A DNA stretch of 45,883 nt from Clostridium sp. chh4-2 (GCF_002899675.1 NZ_PKUU01000036.1:1-45883); one strand, 5' to 3'; shown: positions 34,316 through 43,026, counted from the stretch's first letter. The notes: generated by a model from the sequence alone, not told the origin. Program-made: numbers and translations.

Positions 34316-35527
34316 TTAATACCTCCTTCCCAACAGAGCTTCTATCGCTAAAAGCCCATTTCCGATCACCGGCTTTCCGTAATTGCTTCTGCATCGGAAC
34401 AGCGTATGGTTTTCTTTTAGAAACGGAACCTTATTCTGTACGTTTTCCTGTATGATTTCCCGGTAAAGGCGGTGGTTTTCTATCATAATTCCTCCATACA
34501 CAAAGATCGAGGGATTCATGATGTTGATATAATTGGCAATTCCCACGGACAGCATGGTTGCCGCCTGGGTAACCACTTCTTTCGCCAGGAAATCATCTTC
34601 ATCAGCCGCGCTTAAAATATCCTGAACGGTAATGCTTTCAATATCCATATTCTCAAGGCAGCTGGATCTTCCCATCTTCAAAAGGGTAACGAAACGCTTT
34701 ACAATTGCCTTTGCCGAAGAGTATGCGTTGATACATCCGTAATTGCCGCATTCGCATTTCTCTCCCCCTGCCACAATCACCATATGGCTGAACGCATCGT
34801 CCTGATTATAGATGGGCCGGATGATGGTTCCGTTCTGAATGCTGCCGATTCTGATCCCTCCGCCTCCGCAGAGCAGAAAGCAGAGGTTGGAACAGTGCCT
34901 GCCCTGTCCCAGCAGATATTCTCCCATACAGGCTCCATTGGCCGACGTTTCCACGATCACATCCGTTCCAAAGACTTGAGAAACCTTCTGTTTCAGCGGA
35001 AAGTTCTCCCATTCCTTATTGGGCAGCATAGACGGAAGCACATTGAGCACCGCCCCTTCCGTCTTCTGAACGGAACAAAATGTGCTCATGCCCGCCATCT
35101 TCACTTCCTCCGGCCTGATATTGTTCTCCGTCAGGATACTGCGGTACAGCTCTTCGATAATGAGTATTCCCTCCTGCGGAGTATAGTCACCGCTCAGCGT
35201 TTTAGACTTTACATCCACCAGCCGCCCGGAATAGTGCAGAACCGCCACATCAATGTGATATAGACCGATCATGAGACCGACGCTGAAAATCCGTTTTTCT
35301 TCATTCAGAGAATAAAGAAGGGGTCTTCGTCCTCCGGTGGAATCCCCCTCCCCGCAAACGACCACAAATCCGTAATCCTTCAGGCTCTCCAGGAAGCGGT
35401 TGGTTGTAGGGCTTTTAAATCCTGTCTTTTCACTGATCTCATCTCTGGATATTATTTCGCTTTCAAAAATGGTACGGAGCACTGTCATCTGTTCCAGTGA
35501 CAATTCCTCTAATGAATACTCAGCCAT
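34316..35527 (-). CDS. ROK-family transcriptional regulator
   Basis: A 403-residue regulator with an N-terminal winged HTH (residues 1-75; LEQMTVLRTIFESEIISRDEIS, then TGFKSPTTNRFLESL) and a C-terminal ROK sugar-kinase-like domain. The zinc motif CECGNYGCINAY is intact. A kinase active site of the GlcK type is not evident, so it acts as a regulator. It is first in the transporter-sulfatase unit. A promoter with an overlapping palindrome lies just upstream, which fits autoregulation. The effector would be a sugar or sugar acid derived from the transported compound, by analogy to NagC/XylR. Confidence 0.88.
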   Translation of the reverse strand: MAEYSLEELSLEQMTVLRTIFESEIISRDEISEKTGFKSPTTNRFLESLKDYGFVVVCGEGDSTGGRRPLLYSLNEEKRIFSVGLMIGLYHIDVAVLHYSGRLVDVKSKTLSGDYTPQEGILIIEELYRSILTENNIRPEEVKMAGMSTFCSVQKTEGAVLNVLPSMLPNKEWENFPLKQKVSQVFGTDVIVETSANGACMGEYLLGQGRHCSNLCFLLCGGGGIRIGSIQNGTIIRPIYNQDDAFSHMVIVAGGEKCECGNYGCINAYSSAKAIVKRFVTLLKMGRSSCLENMDIESITVQDILSAADEDDFLAKEVVTQAATMLSVGIANYINIMNPSIFVYGGIMIENHRLYREIIQENVQNKVPFLKENHTLFRCRSNYGKPVIGNGLLAIEALLGRRY

Positions 35528-35597
35528 AATTTCTCCTATCTATCCAATTCAATATTTTCAAAAACATTGGGTTATACGATTGTTTATCATATTGTAT

Positions 35598-35628
35598 ATT
35601 ATAACACTTTATTTATATTTGTAAATAA
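35598..35628 (-). promoter_or_regulatory. Promoter with palindromic operator for the ROK/transporter unit
   Basis: Minus-strand TTTACA (35620-35625) and TATAAT (35598-35603) are separated by 16 bp. Within them lies the inverted repeat TTATTTA-N6-TAAATAA (35609-35628), a plausible site for the ROK protein. The remaining 35629-35810 stretch is AT-rich with no ORF that has a ribosome site. Confidence 0.6.
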
Positions 35629-35811
35629 GTTTTATGTTTTAATCTTTCAAAAAGCCTTTTATAGTCACTTTTTAAGTTTTCATTTACATACTTTAATATT
35701 ATTTTAAATAAAGATGTGTATTCTTACCTATATTGCTATCCCACGAATTCTTTTCTTCGGCAATTTTATACCTGCTTTTTCCTCCGCTTTTCCCTTATCC
35801 AATCACCCGTC

Positions 35812-35863
35812 CGCACAAAAATACAGCCAGGATCTATGAATTAAAATCCATAAATCCTGGCTG
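35812..35863 (-). terminator. Terminator overlapping the amidohydrolase stop codon
   Basis: CAGCCAGGAT (with TTATG) on the coding strand pairs with CATAG and ATCCTGGCTG across the stop codon (35824-35863), followed by TATTTTTG. The last codons of the gene (encoding AARIYGF) form the left arm of the stem. Confidence 0.85.
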
Positions 35864-36644
35864 CGTTCTCGTAAAACACCTGCTCCTGATACCGCTCAGG
35901 CACAAGATAAGTGATAAACTCGATATAATCCTTCAGATTTACCAACGGCCAATCCGTTCCAAACATGATTCTGTCATAGCTTAAATACTCCAGCCATGTC
36001 TGCAAAGCGGCAATATATCCTTTTTTCTCTTTCACAAATTCGGGAATCAGAACTCTGCCCTCCAAAAGCCCGGACAAATCAGCCGCCACATTGTGATTTT
36101 TACTGAGCACCGCGGCCGCGTCGTTCAGCCACGGATTTCCAAAATGACACATTACGAACTGCACATCGGGATGTTTTACCGCCGCTTCATCCAGAGTCAG
36201 CGGATGGCTGTATCTTAACAATGCATTAGGCCCCGCGGTTTCGCCCGTATGAATGGCAACCGGCTTATGGTAGCGGGCTGCCAGTTCATATACCGGCTCA
36301 TACATAGGATCGGTGACATAGATCGGATTATAGCCCGGATATAGCTTCACTCCTGCGCACTGATCCTGCTGCAGGTGGTATTCCACCTGGCCGATGGCAT
36401 CTGCGATCTTGTGTACTTCCATGTAATGACTGTCCAGCCCGATACAGTAGCGCAGATACTCAGGATACTGGTGGCGCTCGGGCTCCAGACTCCTGTTTCC
36501 CATCACCACGCCGCCCACGATCCCCAGCTCTTTATATTGGGACCACAGATGGCCGGCATTGTTTTTATGGCCTGCGGCCAGAGCTATTCCGTCAAAATAC
36601 TGGTCGTTGAGACAAAAATGAAGATGCGCATCAATTATTTTCAT
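35841..36644 (-). CDS. Amidohydrolase-family protein (lactonase/decarboxylase-like)
   Basis: A 267-residue amidohydrolase_2 TIM barrel. Metal ligands are D5-A-H7-L-H9 at the N-terminus, H in AIHTGE, H in MCHFGNPW, and D in FGTDWP near the end. Relatives include galactarolactone isomerase, 2-pyrone-4,6-dicarboxylate lactonase and related hydrolases or decarboxylases, all acting on sugar acids or lactones. In this operon it may open a uronic lactone or process the imported acid. GGCAT lies upstream of the ATG; 15 nt separate it from the preceding aldo/keto reductase. It ends in a terminator. Confidence 0.8.
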   Translation of the reverse strand: MKIIDAHLHFCLNDQYFDGIALAAGHKNNAGHLWSQYKELGIVGGVVMGNRSLEPERHQYPEYLRYCIGLDSHYMEVHKIADAIGQVEYHLQQDQCAGVKLYPGYNPIYVTDPMYEPVYELAARYHKPVAIHTGETAGPNALLRYSHPLTLDEAAVKHPDVQFVMCHFGNPWLNDAAAVLSKNHNVAADLSGLLEGRVLIPEFVKEKKGYIAALQTWLEYLSYDRIMFGTDWPLVNLKDYIEFITYLVPERYQEQVFYENAARIYGF

Positions 36645-36659
36645 GATCTTTATGCCTTT

Positions 36660-37679
36660 CTAATAAGCCTTTCCCGCCAAAATCTCCTGATAGTCCTGAT
36701 AGTTTTTAGCCAGAAGATCCGGAGTGTTGAGCCCATAAGGACATTTGCTCATGCACTGATTACAGTGGAGACACTCCTCAATCTTTTTCATCTTTTGCTG
36801 AGCCGCTTCCGTCAGCTGCTTTTCCGACGGCGAACGTCTGATTAACAGAGACATTCTGGCACACGTATTAATCTCAATTCCCACCGGACAGGGCATACAA
36901 TATCCGCAGCCGCGGCAGAATTCTCCAAGAAGTTCTTCTCTGTCATGTTCAATCAGCTGTTTGATTTCCTCCGTCATGGACGGCGGGTTATCCACATAGG
37001 ATAAAAATTCATCCAATTCTCTTTCTCTCTGAACGCCCCAGATGGGAAGCACGTTGTCAAATTGGGCCAGATAGGCATAAGCCGCCGCCGAATTGGTAAT
37101 CAGGCCGCCGGACAGAGCTTTCATCGCGATAAAGCCCATGTTGGCCTTTTTGCAGCTTTCCACCAGCGCCACATCTTTCTCCGTTGCCAGATAACAAAAC
37201 GGAAACTGCAGTGTCTCATAAAGTCCGGACTCGATTGCCTCGTTAGCCACATTCAGCCTGTGGTTGGTAATGCCTATATGACGAACCTTTCCCTGAGCTT
37301 TTGCCTCCAACATGGCTTCATAAAGCCCGGTGCCGTCCCCCGGCTTCGGACAAAACGTCGGATTGTGGAACTGGAACAAATCAATATAATCCGTTTTTAA
37401 AAGCCTCAGCGATTCTTCAAGATCTTTCCAAAAACCTTCCACTGTCTTGGACGGAGTTTTTGTGGCGATAAACACCTGTTCCCGAATCCCCTCCAGGGCT
37501 TCTCCCAGCTTTTCTTCACTGTCCGTGTAACTTCTGGCCGTATCGAAAAAACGGATTCCATGTTCAAATGCTTTCCTTATCAGTTTTACCGCCTCTGATT
37601 TTGGAATTCGCTGAATCGGCAGGGCGCCGAACCCATTTTTATCCACGGTGATTCCAGTTGAGCCTAATGTTACCTTCAT
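36660..37679 (-). CDS. Aldo/keto reductase with C-terminal 4Fe-4S ferredoxin module
   Basis: A 339-residue protein of two parts. Residues 1-260 are an AKR barrel with catalytic D46 in RFFDTARSYTDSEEKLGEAL, K in FIATKTPSKT, and H in LFQFHNP. The C-terminal part carries two cysteine groups: CRGCGYCMPCPVG and CLHCNQCMSKCPYG, which bind two 4Fe-4S clusters. Such fusions are frequent in Clostridia and use ferredoxin-type electrons. In this operon it may reduce a keto acid or aldehyde, for example tagaturonate, but that is an inference. GGGGG lies upstream of the ATG at 37679. Confidence 0.88.
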   Translation of the reverse strand: MKVTLGSTGITVDKNGFGALPIQRIPKSEAVKLIRKAFEHGIRFFDTARSYTDSEEKLGEALEGIREQVFIATKTPSKTVEGFWKDLEESLRLLKTDYIDLFQFHNPTFCPKPGDGTGLYEAMLEAKAQGKVRHIGITNHRLNVANEAIESGLYETLQFPFCYLATEKDVALVESCKKANMGFIAMKALSGGLITNSAAAYAYLAQFDNVLPIWGVQRERELDEFLSYVDNPPSMTEEIKQLIEHDREELLGEFCRGCGYCMPCPVGIEINTCARMSLLIRRSPSEKQLTEAAQQKMKKIEECLHCNQCMSKCPYGLNTPDLLAKNYQDYQEILAGKAY

Positions 37680-37696
37680 CCTATCTCCCCCTTTTT

Positions 37697-38725
37697 TTAA
37701 CGGGCCATCTCGCTTTGAGGTCCTTTCTGATTGTGAGCTTTGATTATTGTTTCAATTTCTTCCAGATCAGAAGACGGAAGGTCTCCCGGTATGGTATTCT
37801 TCACAGCACTGGTAGCGTTGCCGTACTGGATTGCTTTTGAGCAGTCAAAATTGTTGGTAAGAAGGCCGTATAATGCGCCTGAGATATAGGCGTCTCCGCT
37901 TCCGATTCTGTCCACCACTTCGATATCGCGGTATGGCTCTTCCTCATAATACATGTCTTTCTTGGCATCATACATGACGGAACCAAAGGTGTGGCGTTTT
38001 GGACTGTGAACAATTCTCTGGGTGGATGCGATGATAGAGATCGGATATTCCTCCGCAAAACTCTTCATCATCTCCTTGGCCGTTCCCGTCTTTTTAAAGG
38101 TCAGCCTGGCCGTATCTTCCGAACAGAAGAAGATATCCACATACGGCAGAATCTTTTCAATGCATTCCCTCGCCTCTTCTCCGGTCCAGAGGTTTGCACG
38201 GAAATTCACATCAAACGACACTAATGTTCCCGCTTCCTTAAACCGCTTAATCATCTCCAGCGTGGTTTCTCTGGATTTCTGGCTGAGGGCCAGCGTGATT
38301 CCCGTTGTATGGAAGCATCTGGTTGCAGTATATACGTCTTCTGGAATCTCGTCAATATTTAATGAATAAAATGAGCTGTTGGCCCGGTCATAAATCACCT
38401 TGGGCTTTCTTGGATAAGCCCCGTTTTCATAGTAATAGATTCCCACTCTCGCAGATGGCGAATTGTCATACATGAAGTAATCATCGCTCACCCCATAAGA
38501 ACGGATCTTGCTCTTCATAAAGCTTCCCATATCATGAGCCGGGATCTTGGAAATAATTCCGGTATGAAGTCCTAATAAAGCCACGCCTACGGCCACATTA
38601 AGTTCCGCGCCGCCCACCTGCTTTACAAATGTATCCCCTCTTGAAAGCCGTTCATTGTTAGGCGGAGATAACCGCAGCAACAGCTGTCCCAATGTCAATA
38701 AATCGAAATTTCTCTCACTTTCCAT
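37697..38725 (-). CDS. PfkB-family sugar kinase (KDG-kinase-like paralogue 2)
   Basis: A 342-residue ribokinase-fold kinase. The N-terminal LGQLLLRLSPPNNERL and GGAELNVAVGVALLG mark the substrate-binding strand. The C-terminal DRIGSGDAYISGALYGL contains the GxGD catalytic aspartate. It is homologous to the next gene and preserves the pattern LRLSPPNNE / LRLSTPNNE. It is the first gene of the AKR-amidohydrolase unit and lies downstream of a terminator-like hairpin. It may phosphorylate KDG or a related keto sugar acid different from that of its neighbour. Confidence 0.85.
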   Translation of the reverse strand: MESERNFDLLTLGQLLLRLSPPNNERLSRGDTFVKQVGGAELNVAVGVALLGLHTGIISKIPAHDMGSFMKSKIRSYGVSDDYFMYDNSPSARVGIYYYENGAYPRKPKVIYDRANSSFYSLNIDEIPEDVYTATRCFHTTGITLALSQKSRETTLEMIKRFKEAGTLVSFDVNFRANLWTGEEARECIEKILPYVDIFFCSEDTARLTFKKTGTAKEMMKSFAEEYPISIIASTQRIVHSPKRHTFGSVMYDAKKDMYYEEEPYRDIEVVDRIGSGDAYISGALYGLLTNNFDCSKAIQYGNATSAVKNTIPGDLPSSDLEEIETIIKAHNQKGPQSEMAR

Positions 38726-38749
38726 CTCTGTTTACCTCGCTCTTTTAAG

Positions 38750-38795
38750 AAAGGGACAGTTCTTATGCTCCTATGAGCAAGAGAGCTGTCCCTTT
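38750..38795 (-). terminator. Terminator-like hairpin between the two kinase genes
   Basis: AAAGGGACAG (38750-38759) pairs with CTGTCCCTTT (38786-38795) with a long AT-containing loop (CTCTTGCTCATAG). The minus-strand tail is only CTTAAAAGA, so partial read-through into the second kinase unit is plausible. Confidence 0.6.
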
Positions 38796-38825
38796 AATCA
38801 TCTGCTTACAGTCTTGTACCGTTAA

Positions 38826-39857
38826 TTATCTCTGTACACGGCCTGATCCGTCGCCGCCAGCCAGGCTGTCCACGTCTGCACGTGTTACCAGGTTGAAGTC
38901 TCCAGGAATGGTGTGTTTCAGAGCAGAAGCTGCTACTGCAAATTCCAGAGCTGCCTTCATATCTTTTCCATCAGCTAAACCGCAGATTAAACCAGCTGCG
39001 AAAGAATCTCCGCCGCCTACACGGTCTACGATCGGTGTGATGGAATATTTTCTGGAATGATAGAACTCACGTGTCTTACCATCCATAATACATGCTGACC
39101 AGCCGTTGTTGGAAGCTGAGAAGCTTTCACGTAAAGAGCTGATGATGTATTTGAAGCCGAACTTGTCAGCCATCTGGTTGAAGATATCTACATAACCTGC
39201 TAATTCCAGTTCTCCGGAAGTAACATCTGTGTTGCCAGGTTTGAAGCCGAGTACCTTTTCAGCATCCTCTTCATTACCGATGCAGACATCAACATACTGC
39301 ATTAAGTTTGTCATAACCTTCTGAGCTTTTTCAGAAGACCATAATTTCTTACGGAAGTTTAAGTCTACGGATACGGTTACACCGTGAGCCTTAGCTGCCT
39401 TTAAAGCGATCTCTGTCAGTTCTGCTGCTGCATCGCTGACTGCAGGTGTAATACCTGTAAAATGGAACCAGTCACAGTCAGAGAAGATTGCGTCAAAATC
39501 AAATTCAGCTGCTGTTGCTGTGGAGATAGAAGAATGAGCTCTGTCATAAACAACATTGGAAGCTCTCATTGCGGAACCAGTCTCTAAGTAGTAGATACCA
39601 AGTCTCTCACCGCTTCTGGAGATGTATTTTGTTCCTACATTGTATTTTCTTAAAGCTGCAACTGCGCACTCACCGATCGGGTTAGCCGGAACTGCTGTTA
39701 CGAACTGTGTATCATGTCCGTAATTTGCTAAAGAAACTGCTACGTTAGCTTCTCCGCCGCCGTAGTTAATATCAAATTCGTCTGCCTGAATAAATTTTTC
39801 ATTATTTGGGGTGGATAATCTTAACATGATTTCGCCCATGGTTACGATCTTAGCCAT
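38826..39857 (-). CDS. kdgK: 2-dehydro-3-deoxygluconate (KDG) kinase
   Basis: A 343-residue PfkB kinase that phosphorylates 2-keto-3-deoxygluconate to KDPG. The start MAKIVTMGEIMLRLSTPNNE and the GGGEANVAVSLANYG strand fit KdgK; the C-terminal DRVGGGDSFAAGLICGL carries the catalytic GGGD aspartate. The codon usage is strongly biased (many GCT, GTT, AAC-type codons), suggesting high expression. It lies 47 nt after eda, in the same transcript. AAGGAG lies 8 nt before the ATG. The second paralogue follows downstream. Confidence 0.92.
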   Translation of the reverse strand: MAKIVTMGEIMLRLSTPNNEKFIQADEFDINYGGGEANVAVSLANYGHDTQFVTAVPANPIGECAVAALRKYNVGTKYISRSGERLGIYYLETGSAMRASNVVYDRAHSSISTATAAEFDFDAIFSDCDWFHFTGITPAVSDAAAELTEIALKAAKAHGVTVSVDLNFRKKLWSSEKAQKVMTNLMQYVDVCIGNEEDAEKVLGFKPGNTDVTSGELELAGYVDIFNQMADKFGFKYIISSLRESFSASNNGWSACIMDGKTREFYHSRKYSITPIVDRVGGGDSFAAGLICGLADGKDMKAALEFAVAASALKHTIPGDFNLVTRADVDSLAGGDGSGRVQR

Positions 39858-39904
39858 TTTTAAATCTCCTTATTTATATAATATAATATTGTTATCGGAT
39901 CTGA

Positions 39905-40555
39905 TTATGCGCGGGCCGCTGCTACTGCTGCAACGAATTCCTGAGCTTTTGCTGTAACTGCGTCGAAGTCGCCTGTCTTAGCGCCCTTTGTAAGGCTGCT
40001 TCCTGTACCTACTGCACAAGCGCCTGCTTTCAGCCATTTGTCCACGTTGTCTACGTCAACGCCGCCTGAAGGCATGAATTCGCCCTGAGGAAGAGGTCCT
40101 TTGAAGGAGCTGATGGCTGCCGGTCCTACGATGTTGCCTGGGAACACTTTAATTACGTCGCATCCTGCTTCTAATGCGGTAATCGCTTCGGTTGGTGTCA
40201 TAACGCCCGGAAGCATAGGAACTCTGTAACGGTTGCAAAGTTTGATGGTTTCTACGTTTAAGCCTGGGCTTACAACATAGTTAGCGCCTGCAAGGATGAC
40301 TGCTCTTGCAGTTTCAGGGTCCAGTACAGTACCTGCGCCGATTACCACGTCCGGATTGGATCTATATTTGTTAGACATAAGCTGAATGAATTCAACCGGG
40401 TTTCCTTCATCCATAGTCATAGTAATTTCGATGAAATTGATGCCGCCTTTGATGATAGCGTCAACTACTTTTTCGCCCTGCTCTAAATTCTTTGCACGAA
40501 CAACGGCAACCAAACACTGTTCTTTCATTTTTGAAATAACTTGTTCTTTTTTCAT
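39905..40555 (-). CDS. eda: KDPG/KHG aldolase
   Basis: A 216-residue class I aldolase cleaving KDPG to pyruvate and glyceraldehyde-3-phosphate; many homologues also cleave 4-hydroxy-2-oxoglutarate. Family marks are FIEITMTM (catalytic glutamate), VIGAGTVLDPETAR, VSPGLN and the Schiff-base lysine in DVIKVFPGN, followed by FKGPLPQGEFMPSGGVD. Length is normal. AGAGAGGA precedes the ATG. It is the promoter-proximal gene of the eda-kdgK unit, with a sigma-A promoter at 40622-40650 and a palindrome at 40578-40591 in its leader. Confidence 0.95.
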   Translation of the reverse strand: MKKEQVISKMKEQCLVAVVRAKNLEQGEKVVDAIIKGGINFIEITMTMDEGNPVEFIQLMSNKYRSNPDVVIGAGTVLDPETARAVILAGANYVVSPGLNVETIKLCNRYRVPMLPGVMTPTEAITALEAGCDVIKVFPGNIVGPAAISSFKGPLPQGEFMPSGGVDVDNVDKWLKAGACAVGTGSSLTKGAKTGDFDAVTAKAQEFVAAVAAARA

Positions 40556-40577
40556 GATTAATCCTCTCTCTTTCTTA

Positions 40578-40591
40578 TTCGTATATACGAA
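40578..40591. promoter_or_regulatory. Palindromic operator candidate in the eda leader
   Basis: TTCGTATATACGAA is a perfect 14-bp palindrome about 25-40 bp downstream of the predicted eda transcription start. It is unlike the LacI-type sites at 43013 and 43116, so a different regulator, perhaps the adjacent IclR protein, may bind it. Confidence 0.5.
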
Positions 40592-40621
40592 GTACTTTCA
40601 TAATTACGATTTTATATATAA

Positions 40622-40650
40622 ATATTAATAGTTACCAACCCATTTGTCAA
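40622..40650 (-). promoter_or_regulatory. Promoter of eda-kdgK
   Basis: Minus-strand TTGACA (40645-40650) and TAATAT (40622-40627) have a 17-bp spacer, directly behind the IclR stop codon. Confidence 0.8.
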
Positions 40651-40660
40651 CAGCAAATCC

Positions 40661-41422
40661 CTATATTTTTCCAAGAAATCCTAATAATTTTGAAACTTCA
40701 TCCGCTTTTGCTTTGGCGAGCAGTCCTAAAGCCTCATAATCCTCCGTAGGCTTGTACAAACTGGAAATGCTGATGGCTCCCAGCACGTTGCCGTCCGGTC
40801 CAAATACGGGCGCACCCACACATTCCATGTGGTCCTCCACCTCTCTGGCATCCAGCGCATATCCCTGCTGGCGCACCTTTTCAAGTTCCTGTAAAAGAGC
40901 TTCTGCCGAAAGAATGGTGTTCTCCGTCTTCTTCTGGAACTTCACCTGGCCTAGAATCTCATCTCTCGTCTCATCTTCCGTAAACGCCAGAATGGCCTTT
41001 CCCAACGAAGTGCAGTAAATGGGATTTTTCGATCCCACGGTGGAAGTCGTGATAATCGGGTTCTCCGGTTCAGCTTTGCAAATATATACAATCTCATGGC
41101 CTGAACGCGTACCGAAAAAGACGGTTTTTCCCACTTCCTTTGCAAAGGAGCGCAGCTGCGGTTCTATGGTTCCGATAAAATCCAGATTGTTGGTGTAATT
41201 GATGCCGATCCGGTATGCGGTAAGGCCGATGGTATATCTCTGTTTCTGGCCGCGCAGAACGTTCACCATCCCCATCTCGCCCAACGTTGTCACAATATCG
41301 TAGGCGCTGGTTTTGGGAAGTTTCATTCTCTCACAGATCTCATCCAATGTAATTCCTTCCGGATTCTTGGAAACCATCTTTAAGATCTCCACGGTTCTCT
41401 GTGTTGTCCTGTTCAGTTTCAT
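40661..41422 (-). CDS. IclR-family transcriptional regulator
   Basis: A 253-residue regulator. The N-terminal winged helix covers about residues 1-65 (TTQRTVEILKMVSKNPEG, then LDEICERMKLPKTSAYDIVTTL). The C-terminal IclR effector domain contains FFGTRSGHEIVYICK, CTSLGKAILAF and the EDHMECVGAPVFG block. IclR proteins such as KdgR control KDG and uronate genes, and the location between uxaA and eda fits that role. The ATG at 41422 is 8 nt from GGGG; a TTG two codons earlier is less likely. It follows uxaA by 67 nt and may be co-transcribed. Confidence 0.92.
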   Translation of the reverse strand: MKLNRTTQRTVEILKMVSKNPEGITLDEICERMKLPKTSAYDIVTTLGEMGMVNVLRGQKQRYTIGLTAYRIGINYTNNLDFIGTIEPQLRSFAKEVGKTVFFGTRSGHEIVYICKAEPENPIITTSTVGSKNPIYCTSLGKAILAFTEDETRDEILGQVKFQKKTENTILSAEALLQELEKVRQQGYALDAREVEDHMECVGAPVFGPDGNVLGAISISSLYKPTEDYEALGLLAKAKADEVSKLLGFLGKI

Positions 41423-41489
41423 GTTCAAGTCCCCTTTTCATAAGTCTCTTCTTTCAGTATACTCATGTTTCCTGAACCATGCAACCGGA

Positions 41490-42971
41490 TTATAATGTCA
41501 CTCCCTGTTTAAAGATGGCCATATCATGAAATCCGGCTTCTTCTGCCTTCACTTTTTTGCCGGAAGCAACTTCCAGTACATAATCAAATAACTTCTGAGC
41601 CATCTCTTCAATATTAGAATCTTCCACAACCGGTCCGGCATTGAAATCGATCCAGTTGTTTTTATGGCCTGCCAGGGTGGAATTGCTGGAAATCTTCACC
41701 GTAGGCACCGGAGAAGCAAACGGAGTGCCGCGCCCGGTGGTAAACAATACGATATGGGCGCCGGAAACCGCCAATGCGGTGGAAGCCACTAAGTCATTGC
41801 CCGGCGCGCTCAGCAGATTAAGCCCTTTTACCTTTATCGGTTGTGCATAGGCCAGTACGCCTTTAACAGGAGCGCTTCCTGATTTCTGGGTACATCCAAG
41901 GGATTTATCCTCCAATGTGGAGATGCCGCCCTTTTTGTTGCCTGGTGACGGGTTCTCATAGATAGTTTGGTTGTGACTCGTAAAATAATTCTTAAAATCG
42001 TTAATTAGTGAAACTGTTTTTTCAAAAAGCTCGGGAGTTTCGCAGCGGTTCATCAGAATCGTCTCCGCTCCAAACATCTCAGGTACCTCGGTAAGAATCG
42101 TTGTTCCCCCTTTGGAGATCAGAAGATCGGAAAATGCTCCTACCGTTGGATTGGCCGTAATTCCGGATAAACCGTCGGAGCCTCCGCATTTCATGCCGAT
42201 GATCAATTCCGCTGCATCAATCGCTTCCCTGGAAAATGCTCCTGCATAAACTGCCAGCTCTTCTAAAAGTGCCATCGCCGCTTCCATCTCGTCGTCCACA
42301 TCCTGACACTGGAGGAATTTCACCCGCTGTTCGTCGTATTCTCCGATATACTCCTTTAAAATGGGAATATTGCTGTTTTCACAGCCAAGTCCCAGCACCA
42401 GCACGCCCGCCGCATTGGGGTGATTGATCATATCGGCCAAAACCTTTCTCGTATTCTCCTGATCATCCCCCATTTGGGAACATCCATACGGATGAGGGAA
42501 GGAAATCACATCCTCCACAGTTCCTTTTACAAATTTTTTGGCCTCTTTCTCCAACGCCTGAGCGATGGAGTTCACGCATCCCACCGTAGGGACGATCCAG
42601 ATTTCATTCCTCACCCCAACTTTTCCGTCAGCCCTTCTGAATCCATCAAAATACGCATGCTCCGTTTCCTTCAGCGCCGAAGGCTTTGGTTCATAAGTGT
42701 AATCCAGAACATCTCCCAGCGCAGTCTTTAAATTATGAACGTGAATCCACTGACCGCTCTCTATGTCCTCTTTGGCATAGCCGATACGAAAGCCGTATTT
42801 TACCACTTCCTCTCCCGCCTTCACCGGTCTGACCGCAAACTTATGTCCCTGCAAAATCTCTTCAATTGTGGTGACTAAGATGCCGTTAACGTCCAGCGTT
42901 TCACCCTTTGCGATGGGTCTTAATGCAACCGCCACGTTGTCGTCTTCGTGTATCCTGATAATATCCTGCAT
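41490..42971 (-). CDS. uxaA: Altronate dehydratase
   Basis: A 493-residue enzyme converting D-altronate to 2-keto-3-deoxygluconate. The N-terminal SAF domain (residues 1-90) begins with MQDIIRIHEDDNVAVAL and includes LVTTIEEILQGHKFAV. The rest is the galactarate/altronate dehydratase domain, with FPHPYGCSQMG, GLGCEN, GMKCGGSDGLSG and FTTGRGTPF. It is an iron-dependent hydro-lyase in the family. I chose the ATG at 42971, 8 codons inside the longer frame, because it has GGCGGG upstream and matches family starts. It has its own promoter and operator and is divergent from lacI. Confidence 0.95.
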   Translation of the reverse strand: MQDIIRIHEDDNVAVALRPIAKGETLDVNGILVTTIEEILQGHKFAVRPVKAGEEVVKYGFRIGYAKEDIESGQWIHVHNLKTALGDVLDYTYEPKPSALKETEHAYFDGFRRADGKVGVRNEIWIVPTVGCVNSIAQALEKEAKKFVKGTVEDVISFPHPYGCSQMGDDQENTRKVLADMINHPNAAGVLVLGLGCENSNIPILKEYIGEYDEQRVKFLQCQDVDDEMEAAMALLEELAVYAGAFSREAIDAAELIIGMKCGGSDGLSGITANPTVGAFSDLLISKGGTTILTEVPEMFGAETILMNRCETPELFEKTVSLINDFKNYFTSHNQTIYENPSPGNKKGGISTLEDKSLGCTQKSGSAPVKGVLAYAQPIKVKGLNLLSAPGNDLVASTALAVSGAHIVLFTTGRGTPFASPVPTVKISSNSTLAGHKNNWIDFNAGPVVEDSNIEEMAQKLFDYVLEVASGKKVKAEEAGFHDMAIFKQGVTL

Positions 42972-43012
42972 CCTTTTTTCCCGCCTTCTATTCATAAATA
43001 TTTAAAAAATAA

Positions 43013-43026
43013 TGTAAGCCCTTACA
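43013..43026. promoter_or_regulatory. LacI-type operator for uxaA
   Basis: TGTAAG-CC-CTTACA, a palindrome with 6-bp arms, overlaps the predicted uxaA transcription start (just downstream of the -10 box at 43030-43035). Binding would block initiation. The sibling site at 43116 has identical half-sites. Confidence 0.8.
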
